Part shown: positions 9,145 through 16,907 of the stretch, one piece after another | How the letters are laid out: every line of letters starts with the position of its first letter | Position numbering within the stretch: position 1 is the first letter of the stretch | Position numbers and translations under genes: made by a program | Notes under the pieces: generated by a model | Database searches by the model: none | What the model was told of the DNA's origin: nothing | Seen by the model: only the letters and a program-made list of their open reading frames with translations | Origin: Pseudoxanthomonas sp. | GTDB taxonomy: Bacteria; Pseudomonadota; Gammaproteobacteria; Xanthomonadales; Xanthomonadaceae | Direction of reading: 5' to 3' | Length of the DNA: 64,000 bases | Assembly (NCBI RefSeq): GCF_027498035.1 | Contig: NZ_CP114978.1 | Span: 3,348,001 to 3,412,000, forward strand

Positions 9145-10155
9145 ATGGCCCGGATGAATGCCTCTCCTGTTCAGCTTTCAGCGCCTGCGCAGCGCGAACG
9201 CCAGCTATTGCTGCGCCTGGCCCAGGGCCCGGTGTCTGGCGATCTGCTGGCCCAGGAAACCGGCCTGACCCGCACCGCCATCTGGAAGCGGGTGCAGGCC
9301 CTGCGCGAAGCCGGCGTGGCGATTGCCGGCAGCGCCGGCCATGGCTATGCGCTGGAGCAGCCCTTGGACCTGTTGGAGGCCGACGCGCTGTTGGGCGGGT
9401 TGCCAGCGTTGGCGCAGGCCGAAATCGCCTCGCTGGAGGTGGCCTGGACCGTGGACTCCACCAATTCCGAACTGCTGCGGCGCGACACGCCGGCCGCCGG
9501 CTGTGCGGTGCTGCTGGCCGAGCGCCAGACCGGCGGCCGCGGCCGTCGTGGCCGTTCCTGGACCTCGCCGCTGGCTGCGCATATCTACCTGTCACTGGCG
9601 CGCCGTTTCAGCGGCGGGCTGGTGCGATTGGGGGGCTTGAGTCTGGTGGCCGGGGTCGCCGTCGCTGAAGGCCTGCGCGAGCTGGGTCTGTCCCAGCTCG
9701 GGCTGAAGTGGCCCAACGACCTGGTGATCGATGGCCGCAAGCTCGGTGGCCTGCTGGTCGAGGGCGGCGGCGAAGCGGGTGGTCCGGTGCGCGCGGTGAT
9801 CGGCGTGGGCCTCAACGTGCGCATGCCGGCCGCGCAAGCCGAGTTGATCGACCAGCCCTGGCTGGACCTGGCCCAGGCGTTGCCGGAGCCGGTGTCGCGC
9901 AACGCCGTGGCGCAGGCGGTGTTGGGACGACTGCTGCCGGCGCTGGCGTTGTTCGATGCCGAAGGCCTGGCACCGTTCCGGCCCCGCTATGCCGCGCTGG
10001 ATGCGCTGCATGGTCAGCGTGTGGTGGTGCGGCTGGACAGCGGCGACGTCTTCGGAACGGCCGAAGGCATCGCCGACGACGGCGCCTTGCGCCTGCGCAC
10101 GCCGCAGGGCCTGCGCGATTTCCATGCCGGTGAAGTCAGCGTGCGGGCGGTTTGA
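9145..10155 (+). CDS. birA: Bifunctional biotin-protein ligase / biotin operon repressor BirA
   Basis: About 336 residues. An N-terminal winged helix (GDLLAQETGLTRTAIWKRV) would bind the bio operator. The central catalytic domain has the ATP/biotin-binding motif TGGRGRRGR, the KWPNDL active-site Lys segment and the GVGLNV motif. A C-terminal SH3-like domain follows. The enzyme makes biotinyl-AMP and biotinylates carboxyl-carrier proteins in the cytoplasm. The start could be ATG 9145 or 9154; neither has a strong ribosome site. The stop is followed after two bases by the coaX start, the usual birA-coaX order. Confidence 0.93.
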   Translation: MARMNASPVQLSAPAQRERQLLLRLAQGPVSGDLLAQETGLTRTAIWKRVQALREAGVAIAGSAGHGYALEQPLDLLEADALLGGLPALAQAEIASLEVAWTVDSTNSELLRRDTPAAGCAVLLAERQTGGRGRRGRSWTSPLAAHIYLSLARRFSGGLVRLGGLSLVAGVAVAEGLRELGLSQLGLKWPNDLVIDGRKLGGLLVEGGGEAGGPVRAVIGVGLNVRMPAAQAELIDQPWLDLAQALPEPVSRNAVAQAVLGRLLPALALFDAEGLAPFRPRYAALDALHGQRVVVRLDSGDVFGTAEGIADDGALRLRTPQGLRDFHAGEVSVRAV

Positions 10156-10157
10156 GC

Positions 10158-10916
10158 ATGGCCGACGGGCTGCCCGAGCGCTGGCTGTTCGACCTGGGCA
10201 ACACCCGGCTGAAGTGCGCGCGCGTGCAGCCCGACGGCAGGCCCGGCCAGGTGCTGGCCATTGGCCATGGGCAGGGCGACCTGATCCAGGGACTGGCCGG
10301 ACAGCTTCCGCCTGACGGCCTGTCTGCCTGCCTGGCCAGCGTCGCCTCGCCGGCGCTGACTGCGGCGGTGCTGGAGGTCCTGCAGGCACGTTTCCGGATC
10401 GTCTCGCTGGCGCGTACCCAGGCATCGCTGGCCGGCCTTCAGGTGGCGTACGCAACGCCGGGGAAACTTGGCGTGGACCGGTTCCTGGCGATGCTGGGCG
10501 CACGCACCCGTGGCCCGGGGCCGTGGCTGGTGGCCGGGGTCGGTACGGCGCTGACCATCGACGTAGTCGCGGCGGATGGGCGTCATCTGGGCGGACGCAT
10601 CGCACCCTCGCCACAGCTGATGCGGCAATCCCTGCATCGAGCCGCCGTGCAGCTGCCGGCCGAAGGTGGGGTGTTCGACGAATTCGCGCGAGAGACGCCC
10701 GACGCCCTGGCATCGGGTTGCGATGGGGCCGCCGTGGCATTGATCGAGCGCAGCCTGGCACAGGCGGCGACGCTGCTCGGCGTGGTGCCGACCCTGCTGT
10801 TGCATGGTGGCGGCATCGAATCCCTGCTGCCGTTGCTGCCCCAGGCGCGACGCGTGGATGGACTGGTGTTGGAAGGCCTGGCCGTGTGGTCAGCCGCTCC
10901 GGTCACCGCCGACTAG
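10158..10916 (+). CDS. coaX: Type III pantothenate kinase CoaX
   Basis: This 252-residue acetate/sugar-kinase-fold enzyme catalyses the first step of coenzyme A synthesis: pantothenate to 4'-phosphopantothenate, with ATP and a monovalent cation. The phosphate motif DLGNTRLK lies at residues 10-17, the pantothenate segment PGKLGVDR at about 100, the adenosine/phosphate motif GVGTALTID at about 130 and a C-terminal LHGGG. The ATG at 10158 is preferred to the TTG overlapping the birA stop. It is co-transcribed with birA and the SPOR gene. Confidence 0.92.
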   Translation: MADGLPERWLFDLGNTRLKCARVQPDGRPGQVLAIGHGQGDLIQGLAGQLPPDGLSACLASVASPALTAAVLEVLQARFRIVSLARTQASLAGLQVAYATPGKLGVDRFLAMLGARTRGPGPWLVAGVGTALTIDVVAADGRHLGGRIAPSPQLMRQSLHRAAVQLPAEGGVFDEFARETPDALASGCDGAAVALIERSLAQAATLLGVVPTLLLHGGGIESLLPLLPQARRVDGLVLEGLAVWSAAPVTAD

Positions 10917-10926
10917 AATCGAACCC

Positions 10927-11682
10927 ATGCTGATCCGCGCACTGATCGTCCTGCTGGTATTTCTCAATCTGGGAGTGGCTGGATGGTGGCTGAAGCACGC
11001 CGAGGCCGCGCCAGTGGTTCCCGAGCAGCCGCGCGATGTCGCCCTCCTGGAACTGGCCCGGGTGAACCCTGCGCCTCCATCGGGGGCGACACCCCCTGTG
11101 TCCGCACCCTCCGTCGCGACGCCGCCGGCCAAGACGAAACCTTCCCTGGCACCGACGCCATCAGCGCAGCCCGCTGCACTGCCGGACACGGTCGCAGCGA
11201 CATCATCCAGCACGCCGCCGGCGCCTGAAGTGGCAGCCCGTACGCAGTGCGTGGCACTGGGGCCCTTCGTCGACCAGTCGGCCGCACGCGCGGCACAGGC
11301 GCGTCTGAGCCCGGCGCCGCGCCGCGCCGGGGTACGAGCCGAGACATTGCCGGCCAGGGCGTACGCGGTCCTCCTGCCACCCCTGGCCGACCGTGCCGCG
11401 GCGCAGGCCATGACCGAACGCATCACCGCAGCCGGCTTCAGCGACCTGATGTTGATCAACAGCGGCCCCTCGGCGAATGGCGTGGCGCTGGGCCGCTATG
11501 GCAGCCGCGAGGCAGCACAACGCCGCCAGGCCGAACTGCGCGCCGGTGGATTCGAAGCGCAGTTAGAGCCGGTCGGCCAGGACACGCAGTGGTGGCTGGA
11601 CGTGACCCTGGGCGAAGGCGAAGGCGCACTTGCCCGCCGACAGGCGCAGGCTGCGCGTGCCGTGTCGCGTGACTGCGGCTAG
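10927..11682 (+). CDS. SPOR-domain membrane protein
   Basis: The 251-residue protein starts with one transmembrane segment (LIRALIVLLVFLNLGVAGWWL), then has a long Pro/Ala/Ser/Thr-rich linker to about residue 105. The C-terminal half contains SPOR-like repeats (CVALGPFVDQSAARAAQARL, later GVALGRYGSREAAQRRQ). SPOR domains bind peptidoglycan with denuded glycan strands at the septum, so a cell-wall or division role in the periplasm is likely. It follows coaX after 10 bases. A TAGAAT lies just before its start codon and may provide an extra promoter. Confidence 0.8.
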   Translation: MLIRALIVLLVFLNLGVAGWWLKHAEAAPVVPEQPRDVALLELARVNPAPPSGATPPVSAPSVATPPAKTKPSLAPTPSAQPAALPDTVAATSSSTPPAPEVAARTQCVALGPFVDQSAARAAQARLSPAPRRAGVRAETLPARAYAVLLPPLADRAAAQAMTERITAAGFSDLMLINSGPSANGVALGRYGSREAAQRRQAELRAGGFEAQLEPVGQDTQWWLDVTLGEGEGALARRQAQAARAVSRDCG

Positions 11683-11712
11683 AATGCTCGCCCGGCCACG
11701 CAGCCGGCCCGT

Positions 11713-11788
11713 GCCGCTTTAGCTCAGCTGGTAGAGCAACCGCCTTGTAAGCGGTAGGTCATCCGTTCGATTCGGATAAGCGGCACCA
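11713..11788 (+). tRNA. tRNA-Thr (anticodon TGT)
   Basis: The 76-base sequence folds as a standard cloverleaf. The acceptor stem is GCCGCTT paired with AAGCGGC, there is a D-arm with AGCTCAGCTGGTAGAGC, and the anticodon loop CTTGTAA gives anticodon TGT, which reads ACA. The T-loop is TTCGATT and a CCA end is encoded at 11786-11788. A TAGAAT -10-like hexamer at 11680-11685 lies about 28 bases upstream. Confidence 0.97.
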
Positions 11789-11956
11789 CTTTTCTCCTGT
11801 CTGCTGTTTCGGACCATGGTGTGTGCGCCCGTGGAATCCTCGAATCCCGTCCGACTGGCGTTCAGCAGGTTCACGCAGTGTCCACGGCGGCGTCGGCAGC
11901 CTTCACGGCAAGGTTTTCCGAGGGGGAAAACCAGGAAGCCAAACTGGAGAATGTCC

Positions 11957-12112
11957 ATGAAGCGCATGATTGCCCTGCTGGTGTTGTCGGTTTTCTTTGC
12001 TGGTTCCCTCGCTGCGTGCAATACCGTCAAGGGTGCAGGCAAGGACGTCCAGAAGGTCGGCAGCAAGATGGAAGATTCCGCCGACAAGACCGGTGGCACC
12101 GGCACCAAGTAA
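11957..12112 (+). CDS. Entericidin-family small lipoprotein
   Basis: This 51-residue lipoprotein begins MKRMIALLVLSVFFAGSLAAC with the lipobox LAAC. A short mature part (NTVKGAGKDVQKVGSKMEDSA) follows, typical of entericidin A/B proteins that sit in the outer membrane and respond to stress. GGAGA lies six bases before ATG 11957, which decides this start over the ATG at 11951. It is followed by a strong terminator and then by a CsbD-family gene, another stress-response protein. Confidence 0.88.
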   Translation: MKRMIALLVLSVFFAGSLAACNTVKGAGKDVQKVGSKMEDSADKTGGTGTK

Positions 12113-12145
12113 CCCTGGCGCGGGGCCTGGCCCCATCGCAGCGAG

Positions 12146-12168
12146 AAGCCGGCGCAAGCCGGCTTTTT
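12146..12168 (+). terminator. Intrinsic terminator after the entericidin gene
   Basis: The stem AAGCCGGC / GCCGGCTT with loop GCAA is followed by a run of five T. It lies 33 bases after the entericidin stop. Confidence 0.9.
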
Positions 12169-12308
12169 CGTGCACGTCGTTGGCAAAAGTCGATCGGTGG
12201 GCTGAACGGATAACGTGGCCTGCACGCATGCCTCATGGCTGCACAACGTGGCGTTGGCCAGGATGGTGGCGCAACAGCAAGACACCACCGCAACCGATGA
12301 GGTGACGT

Positions 12309-12518
12309 ATGAACAAGGACATCATTGCCGGCAACTGGAAACAGCTCAAAGGCAAGGCCCAGGCCAAGTGGGGCGATCTGACCGACGACGTCTTCGACGT
12401 GGCCGAAGGCAATTCCAAATACCTGGCCGGCAAGCTGCAGGAGCGCTATGGCTGGGACCGCGACCGCGCGGAGCAGGAAGTCAGCGCGTTCCAGCGCGAT
12501 CTCGACAGGCATCACTGA
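12309..12518 (+). CDS. CsbD-family stress-response protein
   Basis: The 69-residue hydrophilic protein has the CsbD pattern: NWKQLKGKAQAKWGDLTDD near the start, then a short helix-rich tail rich in Glu, Arg and Asp. CsbD proteins are abundant under general stress in many bacteria; their molecular role is unsettled. The ATG follows GAGGTGACGT, a moderate ribosome site. Single gene, flanked by terminators. Confidence 0.9.
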   Translation: MNKDIIAGNWKQLKGKAQAKWGDLTDDVFDVAEGNSKYLAGKLQERYGWDRDRAEQEVSAFQRDLDRHH

Positions 12519-12541
12519 TCGCGCCAGTTCTTCCATGCGCG

Positions 12542-12563
12542 CAACGGGCCTTCGGGCCCGTTG
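12542..12563 (+). terminator. Probable terminator after csbD
   Basis: A perfect nine-base stem CAACGGGCC / GGCCCGTTG with a TTCG tetraloop. The T-run is poor, so it may act as a weak or bidirectional terminator. Confidence 0.6.
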
Positions 12564-12698
12564 TCATCTGCGCCCAGACAGGCCCCGCTGCGCAGGTGGG
12601 GCATTCCGGTGGTCTGCGAGGGCACGTATACCGCCAGCGCGGTGGCTGCGACCCGGGCGGGTAAACTGGGCGACCTGCTTCCGCTATCGACTTCGCGC

Positions 12699-13997
12699 AT
12701 GACCACCCGTGTCCTGACCGGCATCACCACCTCCGGCACGCCCCATCTGGGCAACTTCGTGGGCGCGGTGCGTCCGGCCATCGCCGCCAGCCGCGCCGCT
12801 GACACCGAGAGCTTCTATTTCCTGGCCGACCTGCACAGCCTGATCAAGGCGCAGGATCCGGCGCGAACCCAGCGTTCGACCCTGGAAATCGCCGCGACCT
12901 GGCTGGCTGCCGGTCTGGAGCCGGACAAGGTGTGGTTCTACCGGCAGAGCGATGTGCCCGAGATCCCGGAGCTGACCTGGTTCCTGACCTGCGTGGCCGG
13001 CAAGGGCATCCTCAATCGCGCCCATGCCTACAAGGCCGCCGTGGACAAGAACCGCGCCGATGGTGAGGACGACGATGCGGCGGTGAGCGCCGGGCTTTTC
13101 ATGTACCCGGTGCTGATGGCCGCGGACATCCTGATCTTTAATGCGCACCAGGTGCCGGTGGGCCGCGACCAGATCCAGCACATCGAGATGGCGCGCGACT
13201 TTGGCCAGCGCTTCAATCATGTGTACGGGCGCGAGTATTTCACGCTGCCTGAGGCGCTGATCGACGACCACGTGGCCACGCTGCCTGGGCTGGATGGTCG
13301 CAAGATGAGCAAGAGCTATGGCAACACGATTCCATTGTTCGCCAAGCCCGCCGAGTTGAAGAAGCTGATCTTCTCGATCCTCACCGATTCGCGTGCGCCG
13401 GGCGAGGCCAAGGACACCGAAGGCTCGCCACTGTTCCAGCTCTACCAGGCCTTTGCCACGCCGGAAGAAACGGCAGCGTTCGCGCAGGCCTATGCCGATG
13501 GCATCGGCTGGGGCGATGCCAAACAGCAGCTGTTCGACCGCATCGAGCGCGACATCGCACCGCTGCGTGACCGCTATGAAACGCTGATCGCCAGGCCTGC
13601 CGATATCGAAGCGATCCTGCGCGACGGTGCGCAGCGCCTGCGCGCCAAGTACGCCACGCCGTTCCTGCGCGAACTGCGCGATGCGGTGGGCCTGCGCGAC
13701 CTAACGTCCACCGCGACGGTGGCGGTGCAGGCGGTGGCCAAGGCAGCACTGCCGGTGTTCAAGCAGTACCGCGAAGCCGACGGGCGCTTCTATTTCAAGC
13801 TGTCCGATGCGCAGGGCAACGTGCTGGTGCAGAGCCGGGGTTTCGACTCGCCGCGCGATGCCGGCCAGCTGGTGGCCGTGTTGAAGAGCGCGGAGACCTC
13901 TGAGCAGCTGCAGACCACGGATATCGTGCTGCAGGTGTCAACGGACGAGGTGCTGGCTGCGCTGGCGCAGCTGCGCGAAGCCGCCGCGCAGGCGTAA
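12699..13997 (+). CDS. trpS: Tryptophanyl-tRNA synthetase with extra C-terminal domain
   Basis: This class I synthetase charges tRNA-Trp. The HIGH-type motif is TSGTPHLGN at residues 11-19 and the KMSKS motif lies in GRKMSKSYGN at about 206. The 432 residues are about 100 longer than usual bacterial TrpS. The extra tail contains GRFYFKLSDAQGNVLVQSRG, which looks like the YegP/DUF1508 fold. ATG 12699 is chosen because the HIGH motif lies at the normal distance; the longer frame upstream runs into the csbD terminator. Confidence 0.93.
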   Translation: MTTRVLTGITTSGTPHLGNFVGAVRPAIAASRAADTESFYFLADLHSLIKAQDPARTQRSTLEIAATWLAAGLEPDKVWFYRQSDVPEIPELTWFLTCVAGKGILNRAHAYKAAVDKNRADGEDDDAAVSAGLFMYPVLMAADILIFNAHQVPVGRDQIQHIEMARDFGQRFNHVYGREYFTLPEALIDDHVATLPGLDGRKMSKSYGNTIPLFAKPAELKKLIFSILTDSRAPGEAKDTEGSPLFQLYQAFATPEETAAFAQAYADGIGWGDAKQQLFDRIERDIAPLRDRYETLIARPADIEAILRDGAQRLRAKYATPFLRELRDAVGLRDLTSTATVAVQAVAKAALPVFKQYREADGRFYFKLSDAQGNVLVQSRGFDSPRDAGQLVAVLKSAETSEQLQTTDIVLQVSTDEVLAALAQLREAAAQA

Positions 13998-14078
13998 GCA
14001 ACTGCGACCAAGGGTGGATCGTGCGCGCATGGCGCGCTGCCTAGAATCGGGAGTCATCTCCCCGATCCGACGCGCGCC

Positions 14079-15038
14079 ATGAGCCAGCACGGCATCCACA
14101 CGATCCACACGATCCACACCGTCGATACCGCATTCCAGCGCGAACATTTCGGCGCGGCCTATCTGGTGGTGGAAAACGGCCGCGGTGCGTTCATCGATTG
14201 CGGTACCAGCCATTCGATGCCGCTGCTGATGCAGGCCGTGCAGGACGCAGGACTGACGCCGGCCGAGATCGACTGGGTGATGCCCACACATGCGCACCTG
14301 GATCATGCCGGTGGCGCCGGCATGCTGATGCAGCAATTGCCCAACGCGATGCTGGTCGCGCATCCGCGCGCGGCACCGCACCTGATCGATCCTTCGCGGC
14401 TGATCGCCGGTGCCACGGCGGTCTATGGCGCCGAGGAAATCGCACGCAGTTACGGCACGGTCGTGCCGGTGCCGGCCGAGCGGGTGGTAATCGCGCAGGA
14501 TGAACACGTCGTCGACCTGGCCGGTCGCCCGCTGCTGTGCATCGATACGCCGGGCCACGCGCGCCATCACTATTGCGTGTGGGATGCGTTGAGCCGCTGC
14601 TGGTTCACCGGCGACACCTTCGGCTTGTCGTACCGCGAACTGGACAGCGCGCAGGGCGCCTTCATCCTGCCGACCAGCTCGCCGGTGCAGTTCGAGCCGG
14701 ACGCGCTGAAGCATTCCATCGCCCGCATGCTGGCTTACGAGCCACTCGGCATGTACCTGACCCATTACGACCGCGTCGGCCAGTCCTATGCCGATGTCGA
14801 AAAGCTCGCCCGGGATCTGTACGTGCAGATCAACGCGATGGAAAAACTCGGCCGCGACGCCGATGGCGAACCTGATCGCCACGCCAGGCTGCTCAAGGCG
14901 TTGACTGCGCTCTACCTGCAACGTGCGCACGAGGCGCAGGTCCCGCTGGACGATGCGCAGGTCGAGCAGGCACTGGCGATGGACATCGAACTCAATGCAC
15001 AAGGCCTAGCTTGCTGGTTGGATCGCGAGCGGCGGTGA
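14079..15038 (+). CDS. MBL-fold metallo-hydrolase
   Basis: The 319 residues show a metallo-beta-lactamase fold: the metal motif THAHLDHAGG (HxHxDH), a His in TPGHARHH, an Asp in FTGDTFG and a late His in YLTHYDR. The family hydrolyses thioesters, lactones or similar substrates, and the exact one is not evident. The N-terminus carries a triple IHT encoded by a 9-bp tandem repeat (14094-14120). A TAGAAT element lies about 35 bases upstream. It is not linked in an operon. Confidence 0.85.
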   Translation: MSQHGIHTIHTIHTVDTAFQREHFGAAYLVVENGRGAFIDCGTSHSMPLLMQAVQDAGLTPAEIDWVMPTHAHLDHAGGAGMLMQQLPNAMLVAHPRAAPHLIDPSRLIAGATAVYGAEEIARSYGTVVPVPAERVVIAQDEHVVDLAGRPLLCIDTPGHARHHYCVWDALSRCWFTGDTFGLSYRELDSAQGAFILPTSSPVQFEPDALKHSIARMLAYEPLGMYLTHYDRVGQSYADVEKLARDLYVQINAMEKLGRDADGEPDRHARLLKALTALYLQRAHEAQVPLDDAQVEQALAMDIELNAQGLACWLDRERR

Positions 15039-15132
15039 GCTTGTAGAGAAGTATGTTTTGTGAGATCCAAATCCAATTCGCATTTCCCCGAGCCAATTAA
15101 TCTTGAATCTCACTCATGGAAGGGGACCAGAA

Positions 15133-15519
15133 ATGCTGAATTTTCTAAGCCGCGCCACCTTGCTCAGCTGGCTTTTGATGGCAATGCTGCTCAGCATTGC
15201 GAAGCCTGCAGCTGCGACGACATCCGTCTGGTTTTCAAGCAAGCACTACAGCCTGACGTTTGAAGTAGGCCATGATGATCGTCCGGTCATTACAGGCATG
15301 CAGATCATCTTCGACGAGATGAAAGAAATTCCTTGGGTGAGATCGCCGGATCTAAAAGTGACGCGCTTTGACTACGACGCACAGTGGATCGAAGTTGAGT
15401 ACGTCAATCCCGGCGACACTTCCAAGCCACCTTCTTTCCATTTGTCGGCAAAGGGAAACAAGGGCACGATCCGATTTAAAGGGCACAGCGAAACCGGCGA
15501 GTTTCTCTGGACGATCTAG
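15133..15519 (+). CDS. Secreted orphan protein in AT-richer DNA
   Basis: This 128-residue protein has a signal peptide (LLSWLLMAMLLSIAKPAAA). Its mature part holds Trp and Phe scattered among charged residues (VWFSSKHYSLTFEVGHDDRP) and suggests a small beta-sheet domain. GGGGA lies six bases before ATG 15133, which sets the start. I do not recognise a family. Base composition from about 15040 to 15535 is visibly less GC-rich than the flanks and codon use differs, so it may have come by transfer. Confidence 0.6.
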   Translation: MLNFLSRATLLSWLLMAMLLSIAKPAAATTSVWFSSKHYSLTFEVGHDDRPVITGMQIIFDEMKEIPWVRSPDLKVTRFDYDAQWIEVEYVNPGDTSKPPSFHLSAKGNKGTIRFKGHSETGEFLWTI

Positions 15520-15529
15520 CCGGCAAGCA

Positions 15530-15916
15530 TTAAACGTATTTGTTTGGCGCCGTACGTCCACGTTCTTCCTTCATCGGCACCACGCAGAAGCGATGGCCGG
15601 TTGGCGCTTCCATCACCCACCAGCGCTCGCGGATGCATTGGATGCGCTTGGCGCCGAGGGTTTCCAGGCGCGCGACTTCGGCGTCGATGTCGTCGGCCTC
15701 GATATCCAGGTGCACGCGTGACGGGTGCCCAACCTTCTGCACTTCGACATGCAGGCCGCCCGGACCATCCTGCAGGACCGTATAGCGGTCTTCGCCGCCT
15801 TCGTCAGGATCGGTGACGGGCAGGCCCAATGCCTGGCTCCAGAACGCTGCGTGTTCGGCCAGGCTGCCGTCCTGGCAGTCGATGATGAAACCGGCAAGGC
15901 GACTGCGGTGGGCCAT
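15530..15916 (-). CDS. VOC-superfamily (glyoxalase-like) protein
   Basis: The 128 residues have the vicinal-oxygen-chelate pattern: LAGFIIDCQDGSLAEHAAFW at the start, VHLDIEADDIDAEVARLETLGA in the middle, and WWVMEAPTGHRFCVV at the end. The family covers glyoxalases, dioxygenases and resistance proteins, and no specific activity can be chosen. It lies downstream of the SDR gene on the same strand with a gap of 58 bases. Confidence 0.8.
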   Translation of the reverse strand: MAHRSRLAGFIIDCQDGSLAEHAAFWSQALGLPVTDPDEGGEDRYTVLQDGPGGLHVEVQKVGHPSRVHLDIEADDIDAEVARLETLGAKRIQCIRERWWVMEAPTGHRFCVVPMKEERGRTAPNKYV

Positions 15917-15974
15917 GGTGTGTTCCCTGATGGGGCATGCGATGACGATGCGGCGAGCTTACGCCGTGCCCGCG

Positions 15975-16733
15975 TCAGGCACCCAGCGCCTGGCCGCCAT
16001 CGACCGCCAGCACCTGGCCGGTGATCCAGCGTGCGCGCGGCGAAGCCAGGAACACGGCGGCTTCGGCTACGTCCTCCGTCGCGCCGAAGCGACCGAACGG
16101 AATGCTGTCGCGGATGCGTGCGTACAGCGCCGGTTCGGCGGTCCTGCGCTTGTCCCACAGGCCGTCGGCGAATTCGATGGAGCCGGGGGCGATGGCATTG
16201 ACGCGGATCCTCTCGCGCGCCAGTTCGGCGGCCAGGGTCACGGTGTAGTAGTTCAGCGCGGCCTTGGCGGTGGAGTATGCGGCGGCGCGTGGCGTCGGCA
16301 CCGAGCCGTTGATCGAACTGATGTTGATGATCGATGGCGACGCGCTACGGCGCAGGTGTGGCAGCGCGATGCGGTTGGTGCGCACCGCGGCCATCAGGTC
16401 GACGTTGAAACCGGCCAGCCAGCTGGCGTCGTCGCTGCCGTTGCCGTAACCCGAGGCGTTGTTGACCACCACGTCGATACCACCGAAGGCCGCAGCCGCA
16501 GCCGTGACCCAGGCTTCGATCTGGTCCGCGTCAGACAGGTCACAGGACAGGGCATGCACGGCGCGCCCGTGCCGTGACAGCGTGGCGACGGCGTCCCGTA
16601 GCGAGCCTTCGCTGCGCGCGCAGATCGAGACCTGTGCGCCTTCGCGGGCGAACGCGTCGGCCATCGCCAGGCCAATGCCGCGACTGCCGCCGGCTACCAG
16701 GATGCGCAGGTCATGCGGATTGGAATCGGTCAT
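15975..16733 (-). CDS. Short-chain dehydrogenase/reductase (SDR)
   Basis: The 252-residue Rossmann-fold oxidoreductase has cofactor motif GGSRGIGLA at about 15-23, NNASG at about 91, catalytic Ser in INISS, catalytic YSTAKAA (YxxxK) at about 155-161, and APGSI. The C-terminal WITGQVLAVDGGQALGA is typical of classical FabG-like SDRs. It uses NAD(P)H on an unidentified alcohol or ketone. AAGGA precedes the ATG. A REP pair separates it from the EF-G paralog upstream. Confidence 0.85.
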   Translation of the reverse strand: MTDSNPHDLRILVAGGSRGIGLAMADAFAREGAQVSICARSEGSLRDAVATLSRHGRAVHALSCDLSDADQIEAWVTAAAAAFGGIDVVVNNASGYGNGSDDASWLAGFNVDLMAAVRTNRIALPHLRRSASPSIINISSINGSVPTPRAAAYSTAKAALNYYTVTLAAELARERIRVNAIAPGSIEFADGLWDKRRTAEPALYARIRDSIPFGRFGATEDVAEAAVFLASPRARWITGQVLAVDGGQALGA

Positions 16734-16782
16734 GGTGGGTTCCTTGGTGAGATTGCTCGATTATCGATGCGTCGGCGGGGTG

Positions 16783-16860
16783 TTGTAGAGCGGAGCTTGC
16801 TCCGCTGCCTTCCGACCAGATCTCCGGTACGGCTCCAGCGGAGCGAGCTCCGCTCTACAA
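16783..16860. repeat. Inverted pair of GTAG-type REP elements
   Basis: TTGTAGAGCGGAGCTTGCTC at 16783-16802 continues to 16807 and pairs with its reverse complement at 16836-16860 (24 of 25 bases). Each half is itself a small hairpin headed by GTAG. This is the layout of REP elements described in Stenotrophomonas (SMAG) and related genera, here as a dimer between the SDR and EF-G-like genes. Confidence 0.85.
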
Positions 16861-16886
16861 AAAAGGGAGCCGGATGACCGGCTCCC
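16859..16886 (-). terminator. Terminator of the EF-G paralog
   Basis: On the minus strand a GGGAGCCGG / CCGGCTCCC stem with a four-base loop is followed by six T. It lies 22 bases after the stop of the EF-G-like gene. Confidence 0.85.
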
Positions 16887-16907
16887 CAATCCAATGGCCT
16901 GCGTGCT

